DNA of 12,821 nucleotides, from positions 1 through 12,821 of the forward strand of contig JANPJV010000141.1 of NCBI GenBank assembly GCA_031425695.1, read 5' to 3'. Below, one piece after another: positions 1-6,658 of the stretch. Position 1 is the first letter of the stretch. Each line of letters begins with the position of its first letter. The notes below the pieces were generated by a model. That model was not told where the DNA came from and made no database searches. It saw only the letters and a program-made list of their open reading frames with translations. Origin of the DNA: JANPJV01 sp031425695. Lineage in GTDB: Bacteria > Pseudomonadota > Gammaproteobacteria > Xanthomonadales > SZUA-5. The position numbers and the translations under genes were made by a program.

Positions 1-2196
1 CGCTCGACGCTCGCTGATTACGGCCGCTTGATGCAGGCGATCCTGGAACGCGGCGTCGTCGGGACTACGCAGTGGCTTTCGCCGGCACTGATCGACCAGA
101 TGGCCGAGGACCAGACCCGCGGCGCACCGGTGCTGAGCACCCCGTTGCCGGCGGCGCTCGGGTACGGCATTGGCCAATGGCGGGAGCGCGTCGACGCCAG
201 CGGCCAGGCGACGTTCCTGTCGAGCCCGGGTGCTTTTGGCTTTTATCCAGTGGTCGACCACCAAGCCAACTTTGCGGGCGTGTTCCTGGTGTTCGACAGT
301 CTGTCGAATGTCTACACGCCGGTCACGGCCATCTGGAATGAGGTGCGGAACATCTTGACCACGCAGGCGCCGCAGTTGCCGCGCCTGTTGGTCGCCAGCG
401 GCTATGGCAGCGGACTGCTTGTCGCTGGCAGCGCGCTCGATGTGTTTGCCGAGGCGCCGGGAAATGCCCGCATCTTCGCGCGCTGGCGTGGTGATACCCC
501 GGCGCTGCCTGACCCACGCGCGTGGCACGCGCCGCTGGTCACGGGCACGCGCGCGACAACGCTGACCGCAGAATTCGAGACTGTGCCCGCGGCTCTCGAC
601 ACCACCACCGATACGATCAATGGATCGCGCTATCGGGTATTGCTGCCCGCGAATCCGCGCGGCCTGGTGTTTTCTTTCCATGGCAGCGGCGGCAGTGGCG
701 ACCTGCCATTCACCAAATCTGAGGCCATCGTCGCCACGCGGTTGCTGCGTGCGCGCGGCTTCGCGGTGGTCGGTCTCGACAGCGCCAACCGCGTTGACCG
801 CCAGTGGAACCCAGCGTTCGCGCTGACCAATCCGGACGTGGTCAATGTGCAGGGCATCATCGAGCGCCTGCGGCTCGCCGGTTCGATCAGCGCGAGTACG
901 CCGGTCTATTGCGAAGGTACCTCCAACGGTGGCGCCTTCTGCAGCCGCGTCAGCGCGCTGCTCAGCTTTCGCGCGCAGTCGCTGATGATTGCCGACGGCA
1001 TCACGCCGGTCATGGCGCAGACCACCGTGCCGACCATCTGGACGCTCGGGCGCAACGATCCGACGCTGTCGCCGGGATACCTCGATCGCGCCGCGCAGAG
1101 TGCCGCGGGCCTGAGCGCGCGCGGAATCGTCAATGAGCTCAACATCGTCGAACCGACGCCGTTGTATCCGGAGCGCTTTGCCCGCATCGACGGCATCAGC
1201 GTTGCCGATTCACGCGCGCTGACCGCCAGCCTGCGCTCGGCAGGATTCCTCGATGCCGCGGGGCTGGTCATCCGCGATCCACGTGACAACGCACTCACCA
1301 GCCTTCTGCCCGCGTCGCTGCGCAGCAGCAGCGGCGAGATCGTGTCGCAGCTGGAAATCGCCGCTGGCACCCACGAGTACTTCAGCGATTACGCCCATCG
1401 CATCGTGCATTTCTTCGAGGCGCAACGCTTACCGAACTTGAGCGGTCTATGGTGGAAGGCCGACGAGCCTGGCTGGGGCGTTTCGTTCGCGCAGCAGGGG
1501 CAGAGCTTGTTTCCAACCTGGTACACCTATGGCTCCGATGGCCGGCCGACCTGGTACGTCGGCGGTGTGCTGACACCACAGGCCGATGGCAGCTTCGCCG
1601 GCCCGGCCTACCGGACCGTCGGTCGCCCCTTCAACCAGATCAGTGGCGAGATCGGCGCAACGGCAACCGAAGTCGGCAGCTTTCGCGTGCGCTTGGCTGG
1701 CGACGGTGGATTGGAGTTCACCACGGCGATCGGGTCGGTGACGCAGACGCGTCGCATCGAGCGCACGCGCTTTGGACGCCTGCCGGCCTGCCGCTTCAAG
1801 GAAGGCTCGCGCGGCGACGGCCCCAATCGCACGGACATCTGGTGGAACCCGAACCAATCCGGTTGGGGACTGTATTTGACTGAGCAGGACCGAACCCTGG
1901 TCATCACCTGGTACACCTACGGCAGCGACGGGCAGCCCACGTGGGTGCTCGGTGCGCTGACGCGCGCTGCCGATGGCGCCTATGCCGGAGCGCTGACGCG
2001 CCCGCTTTCTGGCACGCCGTTCGATCGTATCAACGGCGCAGCGACCAGTTTTCCAGTGCCGACAGTCGGCAGCGCCCGCATCGAATTTGTTGACGGCGAG
2101 CGTGCCGTGTTCCGGTACACGCTCGAAGGCGTCGCGCAGACCAAGGACATCGAGCGCTTTGTATACGCGGGACCGGGGTTGAGCGATTGTCAGTAG
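1..2196 (+). CDS. Multidomain exported hydrolase, 5'-truncated: serine hydrolase end + alpha/beta hydrolase + two WW/GWG repeats
   Basis: The frame is open to base 1, so the gene begins upstream; an in-frame TTG at 28 is probably internal. About the first 115 residues (LADYGRLMQAILERG, YGIGQWRE, SPGAFGFYP) match the end of beta-lactamase/class C-type serine hydrolases; the SxxK nucleophile part would lie outside. A second hydrolase follows: oxyanion-hole HGSGGSG (bases 679-699), nucleophile elbow GTSNG (Ser codon 922-924), likely acid in GRNDP (Asp codon 1057-1059) and His in AGTHEY (codon 1372-1374). This order fits an alpha/beta hydrolase of the esterase or PHB-depolymerase type. The C-terminus carries two ~115-residue repeats (about 1438-1782 and 1834-2175), each with a WW...GWG...WYTYGSDG core. 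Export is inferred from this architecture. Substrate is unknown. It ends in SDCQ, without the F-x-[DN]-G-F-E end of genes 7 and 8. Confidence 0.85.
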   Translation, partial: RSTLADYGRLMQAILERGVVGTTQWLSPALIDQMAEDQTRGAPVLSTPLPAALGYGIGQWRERVDASGQATFLSSPGAFGFYPVVDHQANFAGVFLVFDSLSNVYTPVTAIWNEVRNILTTQAPQLPRLLVASGYGSGLLVAGSALDVFAEAPGNARIFARWRGDTPALPDPRAWHAPLVTGTRATTLTAEFETVPAALDTTTDTINGSRYRVLLPANPRGLVFSFHGSGGSGDLPFTKSEAIVATRLLRARGFAVVGLDSANRVDRQWNPAFALTNPDVVNVQGIIERLRLAGSISASTPVYCEGTSNGGAFCSRVSALLSFRAQSLMIADGITPVMAQTTVPTIWTLGRNDPTLSPGYLDRAAQSAAGLSARGIVNELNIVEPTPLYPERFARIDGISVADSRALTASLRSAGFLDAAGLVIRDPRDNALTSLLPASLRSSSGEIVSQLEIAAGTHEYFSDYAHRIVHFFEAQRLPNLSGLWWKADEPGWGVSFAQQGQSLFPTWYTYGSDGRPTWYVGGVLTPQADGSFAGPAYRTVGRPFNQISGEIGATATEVGSFRVRLAGDGGLEFTTAIGSVTQTRRIERTRFGRLPACRFKEGSRGDGPNRTDIWWNPNQSGWGLYLTEQDRTLVITWYTYGSDGQPTWVLGALTRAADGAYAGALTRPLSGTPFDRINGAATSFPVPTVGSARIEFVDGERAVFRYTLEGVAQTKDIERFVYAGPGLSDCQ
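1438..2175 (+). repeat. Two tandem WW/GWG protein repeats encoded in the hydrolase gene
   Basis: Copy 1 spans about 1438-1782 and copy 2 about 1834-2175. Shared landmarks in order are a WW pair, GWG, TWYTYGSDG followed by PTW, a D-G-[SA]-[FY]-A-G turn, a P-F-[ND]-[QR]-I segment, a G-S-[FA]-R stretch, and a closing T-[QK]-x-I-E-R. Conservation is clear in protein and moderate in DNA, so the duplication is old. Repeats of this type occur at the C-termini of secreted proteins in Lysobacterales and Burkholderiales (from memory); their role is unknown. The regular aromatic and Gly pattern suggests a beta-sandwich or carbohydrate/surface-binding module, which is inference. Confidence 0.75.
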
Positions 2197-2236
2197 GGTG
2201 GCGGGTTACGGGGTTTCCTAGAGCGTGCTGTAGACC

Positions 2237-2806
2237 TCAGGTACTCAGCAGCACCATTGCGGTGACAAGGCAACCAGCCGCACCTGCAATTGCAATTGGA
2301 TAAAGCAGGATCGCGACGAATCCGAGCCGCTGGCCGTGCAGGCCCGCAAGCAGCCCGGCCCAATAACCGAGCGCAATACCCGCACATCCGTGACCCAGCC
2401 TCATGAACGCTGGTTGCCCCAGTCCAGTCAGCGCGCCGGCCGCGAGGCCAAATGCGAGGCAGAAGAAGAACAACGGAAACAGGAAGGCCTCGAAGGTCGG
2501 CGCGACACCGCGCATCTCATGGATGCTGACGACAAGGACATACGCCAGTCCTGCGGCGGCGACTCCGAAGAGCAGCCATCCACCGAGGTGCGGGTGCAGG
2601 GCGGACCCGACGAAGGCCGCGGCGCCGGCGAAAAACAGCACCAGCACCCCTTGCATGGCGCTCGCACTGACGAACGTGGTCTTGCCTGACATCGCATTCT
2701 TGCCGAAACGGCTGATGAGCAAGGCCGGGAAAAAGCGCAGGTGAAACTCGGCCGAGAGCATCGAAGGGACAGCGGTCTCGGTTGTGTCCACGAGCACTTC
2801 GGGCAT
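2237..2806 (-). CDS. Small integral membrane protein, five predicted helices, unknown function
   Basis: This 189-residue protein is not one I recognise. A polar N-terminal stretch of about 50 residues (starting MPEVLVDTTETAVPS) is followed by five hydrophobic segments at about 51-70, 77-95, 105-126, 137-157 and 161-187, which makes an inner-membrane protein very likely. The frame stays open upstream to 3328, but that extension would lie antisense inside the SDR gene and reads as low-complexity Pro/Ser/Arg, so the ATG at 2806 is preferred. A weak purine stretch (GGAAACGAAA) precedes it. The gene is convergent with the hydrolase gene (40 bases between stops) and divergent from the SDR operon. 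No catalytic motif is visible. Codon use and the clear membrane pattern support a real gene. Confidence 0.75.
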   Translation of the reverse strand: MPEVLVDTTETAVPSMLSAEFHLRFFPALLISRFGKNAMSGKTTFVSASAMQGVLVLFFAGAAAFVGSALHPHLGGWLLFGVAAAGLAYVLVVSIHEMRGVAPTFEAFLFPLFFFCLAFGLAAGALTGLGQPAFMRLGHGCAGIALGYWAGLLAGLHGQRLGFVAILLYPIAIAGAAGCLVTAMVLLST

Positions 2807-2918
2807 GATTTCGTTTCCGTAACCGGTAGCGGTAGTTTGCGCTAGCGACCATGCGTGGGCAGATGCGGGCAGTGATCGATCGTGATGAATTCGCGGGCCG
2901 GGCGATGCGGTGGTGGGG

Positions 2919-3722
2919 ATGAACACAGGGATGCGACCTGCAGCGATCCTCTCTGGCGGCGGGCGTGGCATCGGCAGGGCCATCGCCGCGAAGCTTGGTT
3001 GCGCGCAGCCGGTCGTGCTGGTGGGCCGCACCGAAGCGGATCTGCTACAGGCGTGCGCCGACATCGCCGCGCTGGGCGGAGTGGCGGTTCCCTGCGTCGG
3101 CGATGTCGCGGAGCCGGCGACCGCCACTTCCGCGCTCGCCATCGTCCGCGCAAATGGCTGGTCGCTGCGGCACCTGGTCTGCAATGCCGGGATTGGCAAA
3201 AGCGGGGCCACTGATACCTTGGACAGCAACGCCTGGACACGCGTGTTCGACGTCAATGTGCACGGCTGTTTCCACCTGGTGCGCGCCTGCCTGCCGGAAC
3301 TGGTTGGCCACGCGGGCGCTGCGATCACGATCGTCAGCAGCCTGGCCGGCGTGCGCGGGGTCGCGTTCGATGCGGCCTATACCGCCAGCAAGCATGCGCT
3401 GGTCGGTTTTGCCCGGGCGCTCGCACTGGAATACCGGAAACGTGGACCGACGGTTGCCGCGCTGTGTCCTGGGTTCATCGAAAGCGACATGACCCGGCGC
3501 ACGCTCCGCGGGGTCATGCGTCGCCAGGGGCTCGACGAAGCCCAAGCGCGCGAGCGCATCTCCGCGCGCAGTCCCGCGGACCGCATCCTGGCTGCGGAGG
3601 AAATCGCCGAGGCCGTCGCCTTGCTCGGCGCACAGCAGTTCGCAGCTGCCCGCGCGCTCGCCGAGCAAGGGGGCTACCCCATCATCGGCAGCCCCGAGCT
3701 CGCAGCTGAGGAGTCCCCATGA
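2919..3722 (+). CDS. Short-chain dehydrogenase/reductase (SDR, classical type)
   Basis: This is an NAD(P)H-dependent Rossmann-fold oxidoreductase of about 267 residues, close to the usual classical SDR length. Visible motifs in order are the cofactor loop SGGGRGIG near the N-terminus (Ser in place of the usual Thr), CNAG (the NAG motif), an Asn in FDVN, the catalytic Ser in TIVSS, and YTASK (YxxxK). CPGFIESDM follows as the PG segment after the active site. The family includes 3-oxoacyl-ACP reductases and many secondary-metabolism ketoreductases; the substrate cannot be read from sequence. Starts are ambiguous: GTG 2910, GTG 2913, ATG 2919 and ATG 2931 are all in frame. ATG 2919 is chosen as the first ATG, with a G-rich stretch upstream. 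The stop overlaps the start of the next gene (ATGA), so the two are translationally coupled. Confidence 0.9.
   Translation: MNTGMRPAAILSGGGRGIGRAIAAKLGCAQPVVLVGRTEADLLQACADIAALGGVAVPCVGDVAEPATATSALAIVRANGWSLRHLVCNAGIGKSGATDTLDSNAWTRVFDVNVHGCFHLVRACLPELVGHAGAAITIVSSLAGVRGVAFDAAYTASKHALVGFARALALEYRKRGPTVAALCPGFIESDMTRRTLRGVMRRQGLDEAQARERISARSPADRILAAEEIAEAVALLGAQQFAAARALAEQGGYPIIGSPELAAEESP
3708..3713 (+). promoter_or_regulatory. Ribosome binding site GAGGAG for the NadE-like gene
   Basis: GAGGAG lies five bases before the ATG at 3719, inside the last codons of the SDR gene. With the ATGA overlap (3719-3722) it fixes the start of the second gene and indicates coupled translation. Confidence 0.7.
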
Positions 3723-4399
3723 GTGGAGTTGACCCGCGCCTCCAAGCGATCATCTACTGGATTCGCGAAAACACCGACGTGGCGGCCGGGCGCGGTGCGC
3801 TGGTCCCCGTCAGCGGCGGCTCGGACAGCGCGCTCGGCTTCTGGCTGTGTGCGCAGGCGCTGCCGCCAGGACGCGCCATCGGCGCCTTCGTCGGCACCGG
3901 CCTGCGGTGTCGCAGCTGGTTCGAACAAATCGGTCCCGTGCGCCTGTTGCCCGAGCCGGCAGTGACCAGCCACATCGAAACCACGCGCTGGGCGCTGATG
4001 TTGTCCTTGTCGCTGGAGGTTCGGGGCTGGCTGGTCGGCACCCGCAATCGGACCGAAGACGTGTTCGGCACCTACAGCCTGGCGAGCCGTGTCGCCACCC
4101 TGCTGCCATTGGCCGGCTTGTGGAAAAGCGAGGTCATGGAACTCGCCCGGAGTGTGGGAGTGCCCGACGAAATCCTGGAATCGAGCGGGCGCGCCGATCC
4201 CGGTTGTGGCCGGCCGCAGGCGATGGCCGACATCCCGTTCGCGACGGTCGACCGTTTCCTGCAGGTGCGGCAGGGGGAACGCGGTGCGTCCGAGCTCGAA
4301 TCCATCGCGCCGACCACGCTCGAATATCTCGATTCGGTGTATCGGCGCAACCGGTTCAAGCAGGCCTTGCCGCTGTCTGCGAGCGGCATTCGGCGCTAG
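3719..4399 (+). CDS. NAD-synthetase-like ATP pyrophosphatase (divergent, short)
   Basis: This 226-residue protein belongs to the N-type ATP-pyrophosphatase superfamily, whose members adenylate a carboxyl group and then amidate or thiolate it. SGGSDS at residues 32-37 is the PP-loop. GTRNRTED (107-114) matches the GTxxxxE ATP-site segment of NadE, LLPLAGLWKSEVMELAR (128-144) matches the NadE P-L-x-x-L-x-K helix, and ADPGCGRPQAMADIPF aligns with the NadE A-D-x-x-x-x-x-x-D-E-x-x-x-x-Y region. It is shorter than typical NadE (about 245-275 residues). The G-D-G-x-x-D-x-x-P substrate loop is missing: residues 117-130 read GTYSLASRVATLLP. There is no glutaminase domain, so ammonia would be the N donor. 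The SDR partner argues for a specialised pathway; a housekeeping NadE role is less likely but not excluded. Confidence 0.75.
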   Translation: MSGVDPRLQAIIYWIRENTDVAAGRGALVPVSGGSDSALGFWLCAQALPPGRAIGAFVGTGLRCRSWFEQIGPVRLLPEPAVTSHIETTRWALMLSLSLEVRGWLVGTRNRTEDVFGTYSLASRVATLLPLAGLWKSEVMELARSVGVPDEILESSGRADPGCGRPQAMADIPFATVDRFLQVRQGERGASELESIAPTTLEYLDSVYRRNRFKQALPLSASGIRR

Positions 4400-4743
4400 T
4401 CCCGCAGGGCGCGGCGGCGTGAGCAGCTCAAAGGAAGCAGTCGTAGGTCATGTTGATCGCGCAGCAATCTACTTGACGCTCTTTTGCCAGGCCTCGCTGT
4501 CAAGCAGCTCGCTGCGCGAGCAGCACGACCTACGAAGTTTCTCCCTTGCGCTCCGCTCTTTTGAGGAATGCCAGCGGGCTACTGCGGTGGCGCCTGTTTC
4601 GCCGTTCCCTCGTTGCGGCTCAAGTCCGCCATCGAGCACTGCCAGTGGCCAGATTTGGTCTTCCGACGGATGCAAGATGCGGCCTCGGACGGGCGACTCA
4701 CGTAGAGTCCTCGGCTTCTGCCTGCCGTGATTTTTCCCGATCC
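4400..4743. other. Gene-free stretch between the NadE-like gene and the next CDS
   Basis: This interval of 344 bases has no convincing gene. It holds the palindrome at 4441-4535. The frame of the downstream CDS is open back to 4546, but the extra residues (Arg/Ser-rich, starting MRSALLRNASG) do not look like protein. A minus-strand ORF of 68 codons (4469-4675) crosses the palindrome and is rejected for the same reason. From 4536 to 4743 I see no terminator with a T-tract and no promoter good enough to call; TAGAGT at 4703-4708 is a weak -10-like hexamer without a matching -35. Confidence 0.6.
4441..4535. repeat. 95-base imperfect palindrome (REP/MITE-like element)
   Basis: The left arm (4441-4465, starting TCGTAGGTC) and the right arm (4511-4535, ending GACCTACGA) are inverted copies matching at 22 of 25 positions. 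Inside them a second exact pair, CTTGAC (4472-4477) and GTCAAG (4499-4504), is separated from each arm by six bases on both sides, so the structure is symmetric. Folded, it gives a long hairpin with an interior loop and a 21-base apex. It begins 41 bases after the NadE-like stop and may help end that transcript, but there is no T-tract. It could be a repetitive extragenic palindrome or a miniature inverted-repeat element. Confidence 0.7.
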
Positions 4744-5544
4744 ATGAACCGACTGCAGACCCAGTTGCATCGCTTGTACCTGTCTCGGTCGAACCGGGGT
4801 GATCAACAGGACTTGGTGCGTTTCATGGTGTTGGAGCTCGCGAAACCGGCCGAATGGGAACAGCTCTCCAAGGTCTGGCGCGGGGTTCAGTCCGATCTCG
4901 AGCTGCCTGCGCCGGGGATCGCTGTTTCCGGGGTCGATGGCTTCCAATTGTGGTTCTCCTTGGAACAGCCCATTGCCGCCGATCACGCCCGGTCATTCGT
5001 GCAATCTCTCTGCTCCCGGTACTTGCCGGACATCGCCCCCAATCGTTTGCGCTTGACGCCAGTCGCGGCAACCGGAACTATGCTTCCCGCGCAAGTCGCG
5101 CCGACGGTGCCTGCCTTGCAGCCACGGACCGGTTATTGGTCGGCGTTCGTGACCGCTGACCTCGCACCGATTTTCGCGGACACGCCCTGGGTCGAAAGTG
5201 CGCCCAGCGACGACGGCCAGGCAGGCGTACTCAGCCACCTGGCCAGCATCTCGGCGCCTGCTTTCGATACCGCCTGCGAACGGCTTGGGTTGGCCCAGGT
5301 ACGAGTCGAGGCTTCCGAAGCACTCCCCCTGCGAAGTGAATCCACTGCGCTGGTCGACGCTGCTGTTACCTCGCCCGAACAGCCCGGAACAGTGCAGGAA
5401 CAGTTGAGTCGTTCCGCGCGCGAACTGAGTCCCAGACAGTTCCTGCTGCAGGTCATGAATGATGACCAGGTCGCGCTGGGGCTTCGGATTGAAGCCGCCA
5501 AGGCGCTCTTGCCGTACTTCGCGGAGCAGGGGGCTTGGAAGTAG
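4744..5544 (+). CDS. Conserved-type hypothetical protein with a terminase-small-subunit-like C-terminal motif
   Basis: This 266-residue protein has no signal peptide or membrane segment, so it is probably cytoplasmic. The N-terminal part (about 25-110) contains LPAPGIAVSGVDGFQLWFSL and RYLPDIAPNRLRL, a pattern I recall from unassigned proteins in Lysobacterales and Burkholderiales. The G-x-Q-L-W-F-S-L strand faintly resembles archaeo-eukaryotic-primase-like RepB domains, but no metal-binding DxD is visible. The C-terminus (228-257: LSPRQFLLQVMND, then LRIEAAKALLPYF) resembles a helical motif of phage small terminase subunits. A variable linker lies at about 190-225. ATG 4744 is chosen because MNRLQTQLHRLYL begins the structured protein, although no strong Shine-Dalgarno sequence precedes it; the upstream open frame to 4546 is unlikely to be coding. 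The function is unknown. Confidence 0.75.
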   Translation: MNRLQTQLHRLYLSRSNRGDQQDLVRFMVLELAKPAEWEQLSKVWRGVQSDLELPAPGIAVSGVDGFQLWFSLEQPIAADHARSFVQSLCSRYLPDIAPNRLRLTPVAATGTMLPAQVAPTVPALQPRTGYWSAFVTADLAPIFADTPWVESAPSDDGQAGVLSHLASISAPAFDTACERLGLAQVRVEASEALPLRSESTALVDAAVTSPEQPGTVQEQLSRSARELSPRQFLLQVMNDDQVALGLRIEAAKALLPYFAEQGAWK

Positions 5545-5585
5545 CCAAGAACAGATCGAGGCGATGGCCGCTTGCACGAGAGCCG

Positions 5586-5612
5586 TTCCAACAGGCTAAT
5601 CCTCTCTACAAT
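5586..5612 (+). promoter_or_regulatory. Possible sigma70-type promoter for the secreted-protein gene
   Basis: TACAAT (5607-5612) is a good -10 hexamer. A weak -35 (TTCCAA, 5586-5591) lies 15 bases before it. Transcription would start near 5619, leaving about 25 bases before the ATG at 5643. The site sits in the gap after the 5544 stop, so the next gene can be transcribed on its own. Confidence 0.3.
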
Positions 5613-5642
5613 GCGACCCCATCGATCACTTGGGTCCTGCCG

Positions 5643-6515
5643 ATGCGCGCAGTCGTCAACACGTTGGCCATTCTTTGCACGATGAGCACGCCCGCCATGG
5701 CGCAGAACACAGTGGATTGGCTGGGCGTCGATGATTTTGAATTTGCCAGTCCGGCAACAGTCATGCGCTTCACCGATCTCGACCTGCGCGATCCGCACGT
5801 ATTCCTGCCGATCACAGTACCGCCGTTCCCGACCGTGTGCTATGACTTCACCGACAACGCGATTCCGACGACGACGGTGTCATTCAATGGCAATATCCAA
5901 GCCAGCTACAACAGCGACACCAACCCGGCCGATGGCTTCCTCGATGCCAGCAGCCTGTTGTGGTTCCGGCCGCTGCGGCAGAACGGTCGTGTCGCCCGCG
6001 TGGACAACGGTGCGGCCGACTGCCTGGCGCCAGCGCCCACCACCGGTTGCGGGCCGTCAGCCACGGCAGTGCCGACGACTTACAGCTATGCCGCATTTGC
6101 CACTGGTGTCTGCATGGCACCGCTGGCAGGGACCATCGGTAGCCCAGCCTATTCGCCGGCCATCGCCAGCCCGGCTGCAGCCTGTTTCGTGACGGCTCCC
6201 CGGACGATTCAGCTCGACAACGGTGGCACCCCGATCACCTTGATCGACGCGCAGATCGCTGCCAGTTTCAATGCCACGCCAGCGACGGCGCTCAGCAGTG
6301 GTCTATTGCGCGGCTTCCTGCGCGAAAGTGACGCCAACCAGATCGTCATCAGCGATCCGGCGCTGCCCAATGGCGGCGTGACCCTCGCCAGCCTGCTGGC
6401 GGGCGGCAGCGGCAGCTGTTCCACTCGCAATGACCGCGATACCCACCGGGGCGAAAGCGGCTGGTGGTTCTACTTCAACTTCCAGGCAGCATCGGTAACC
6501 TACAGCGGCCCTTGA
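5643..6515 (+). CDS. Secreted protein of unknown function with signal peptide
   Basis: This 290-residue protein starts with a clean Sec signal peptide (MRAVVNTLAILCTMSTPAMA, probable cleavage AMA|Q at 20/21), so it is exported. The ATG at 5643 is preferred to the in-frame upstream start at 5535, because the latter would put 36 charged residues before the signal peptide and overlap the previous gene. The mature part is Ala/Thr/Pro-rich with several Cys residues, including VCYDF, DCLAPAPTTGCG, VCMAP, ACF and SCSTRNDRD, likely disulfides in the periplasm or outside the cell. Near the end, LLRGFLRESDA, then LASLLAGGSGSC and SGWWFYFNF resemble the closing section of secreted proteins I recall from Myxococcota and Lysobacterales, with no known role. 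It lacks the F-x-[DN]-G-F-E end. The stop lies within a hairpin. Confidence 0.75.
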   Translation: MRAVVNTLAILCTMSTPAMAQNTVDWLGVDDFEFASPATVMRFTDLDLRDPHVFLPITVPPFPTVCYDFTDNAIPTTTVSFNGNIQASYNSDTNPADGFLDASSLLWFRPLRQNGRVARVDNGAADCLAPAPTTGCGPSATAVPTTYSYAAFATGVCMAPLAGTIGSPAYSPAIASPAAACFVTAPRTIQLDNGGTPITLIDAQIAASFNATPATALSSGLLRGFLRESDANQIVISDPALPNGGVTLASLLAGGSGSCSTRNDRDTHRGESGWWFYFNFQAASVTYSGP

Positions 6516-6529
6516 CAGCGGCAAGGGCC
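6507..6529 (+). terminator. Hairpin over the stop codon of the secreted-protein gene
   Basis: GGCCCTT (6507-6513) and AAGGGCC (6523-6529) form an exact seven-base stem with a nine-base loop. The stop codon TGA is 6513-6515. No T-tract follows, so intrinsic termination is uncertain. Confidence 0.35.
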
Positions 6530-6594
6530 TAACGCGGTCGCCTCAGCAATTCGTGGATTCTGGTGGTCGTAGAGGCGCAGGCTTGGGCAAAGTC

Positions 6595-6620
6595 GATCAG
6601 CGTCGTGGCGACCGCTGATC
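6595..6620. terminator. Candidate bidirectional terminator between convergent genes
   Basis: GATCAGCGTCG (6595-6605) pairs with CGACCGCTGATC (6609-6620), an 11-pair stem with one bulged C and a three-base loop. It lies between the stops at 6515 (plus) and 6659 (minus). Read on the minus strand it is followed by GACTTTG, a short T-run. It is well placed to stop readthrough from the long minus-strand gene. Confidence 0.5.
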
Positions 6621-6658
6621 CAAGGTTCCGAAGACCGCGGCCTTCAGTGCTGGCGGAC

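Noticed and set aside
2197..2236. Terminator between the first two convergent genes
   Set aside because: No stem better than ACCT-C-AGGT could be found, which is too short to claim.
2807..3328. Long N-terminal extension of the minus-strand membrane protein (363 codons in total)
   Set aside because: The extension is antisense to the well-supported SDR gene and reads as Pro/Ser/Arg-rich low-complexity sequence; the membrane protein starts plausibly at 2806.
4469..4675. Minus-strand 68-codon ORF
   Set aside because: It runs through the palindrome arm, has no ribosome site and no recognisable protein pattern.
4546..4743. Upstream in-frame extension of the gene at 4744
   Set aside because: The added residues are Arg/Ser-rich and unlike the ordered protein that begins at MNRLQTQLHRL.
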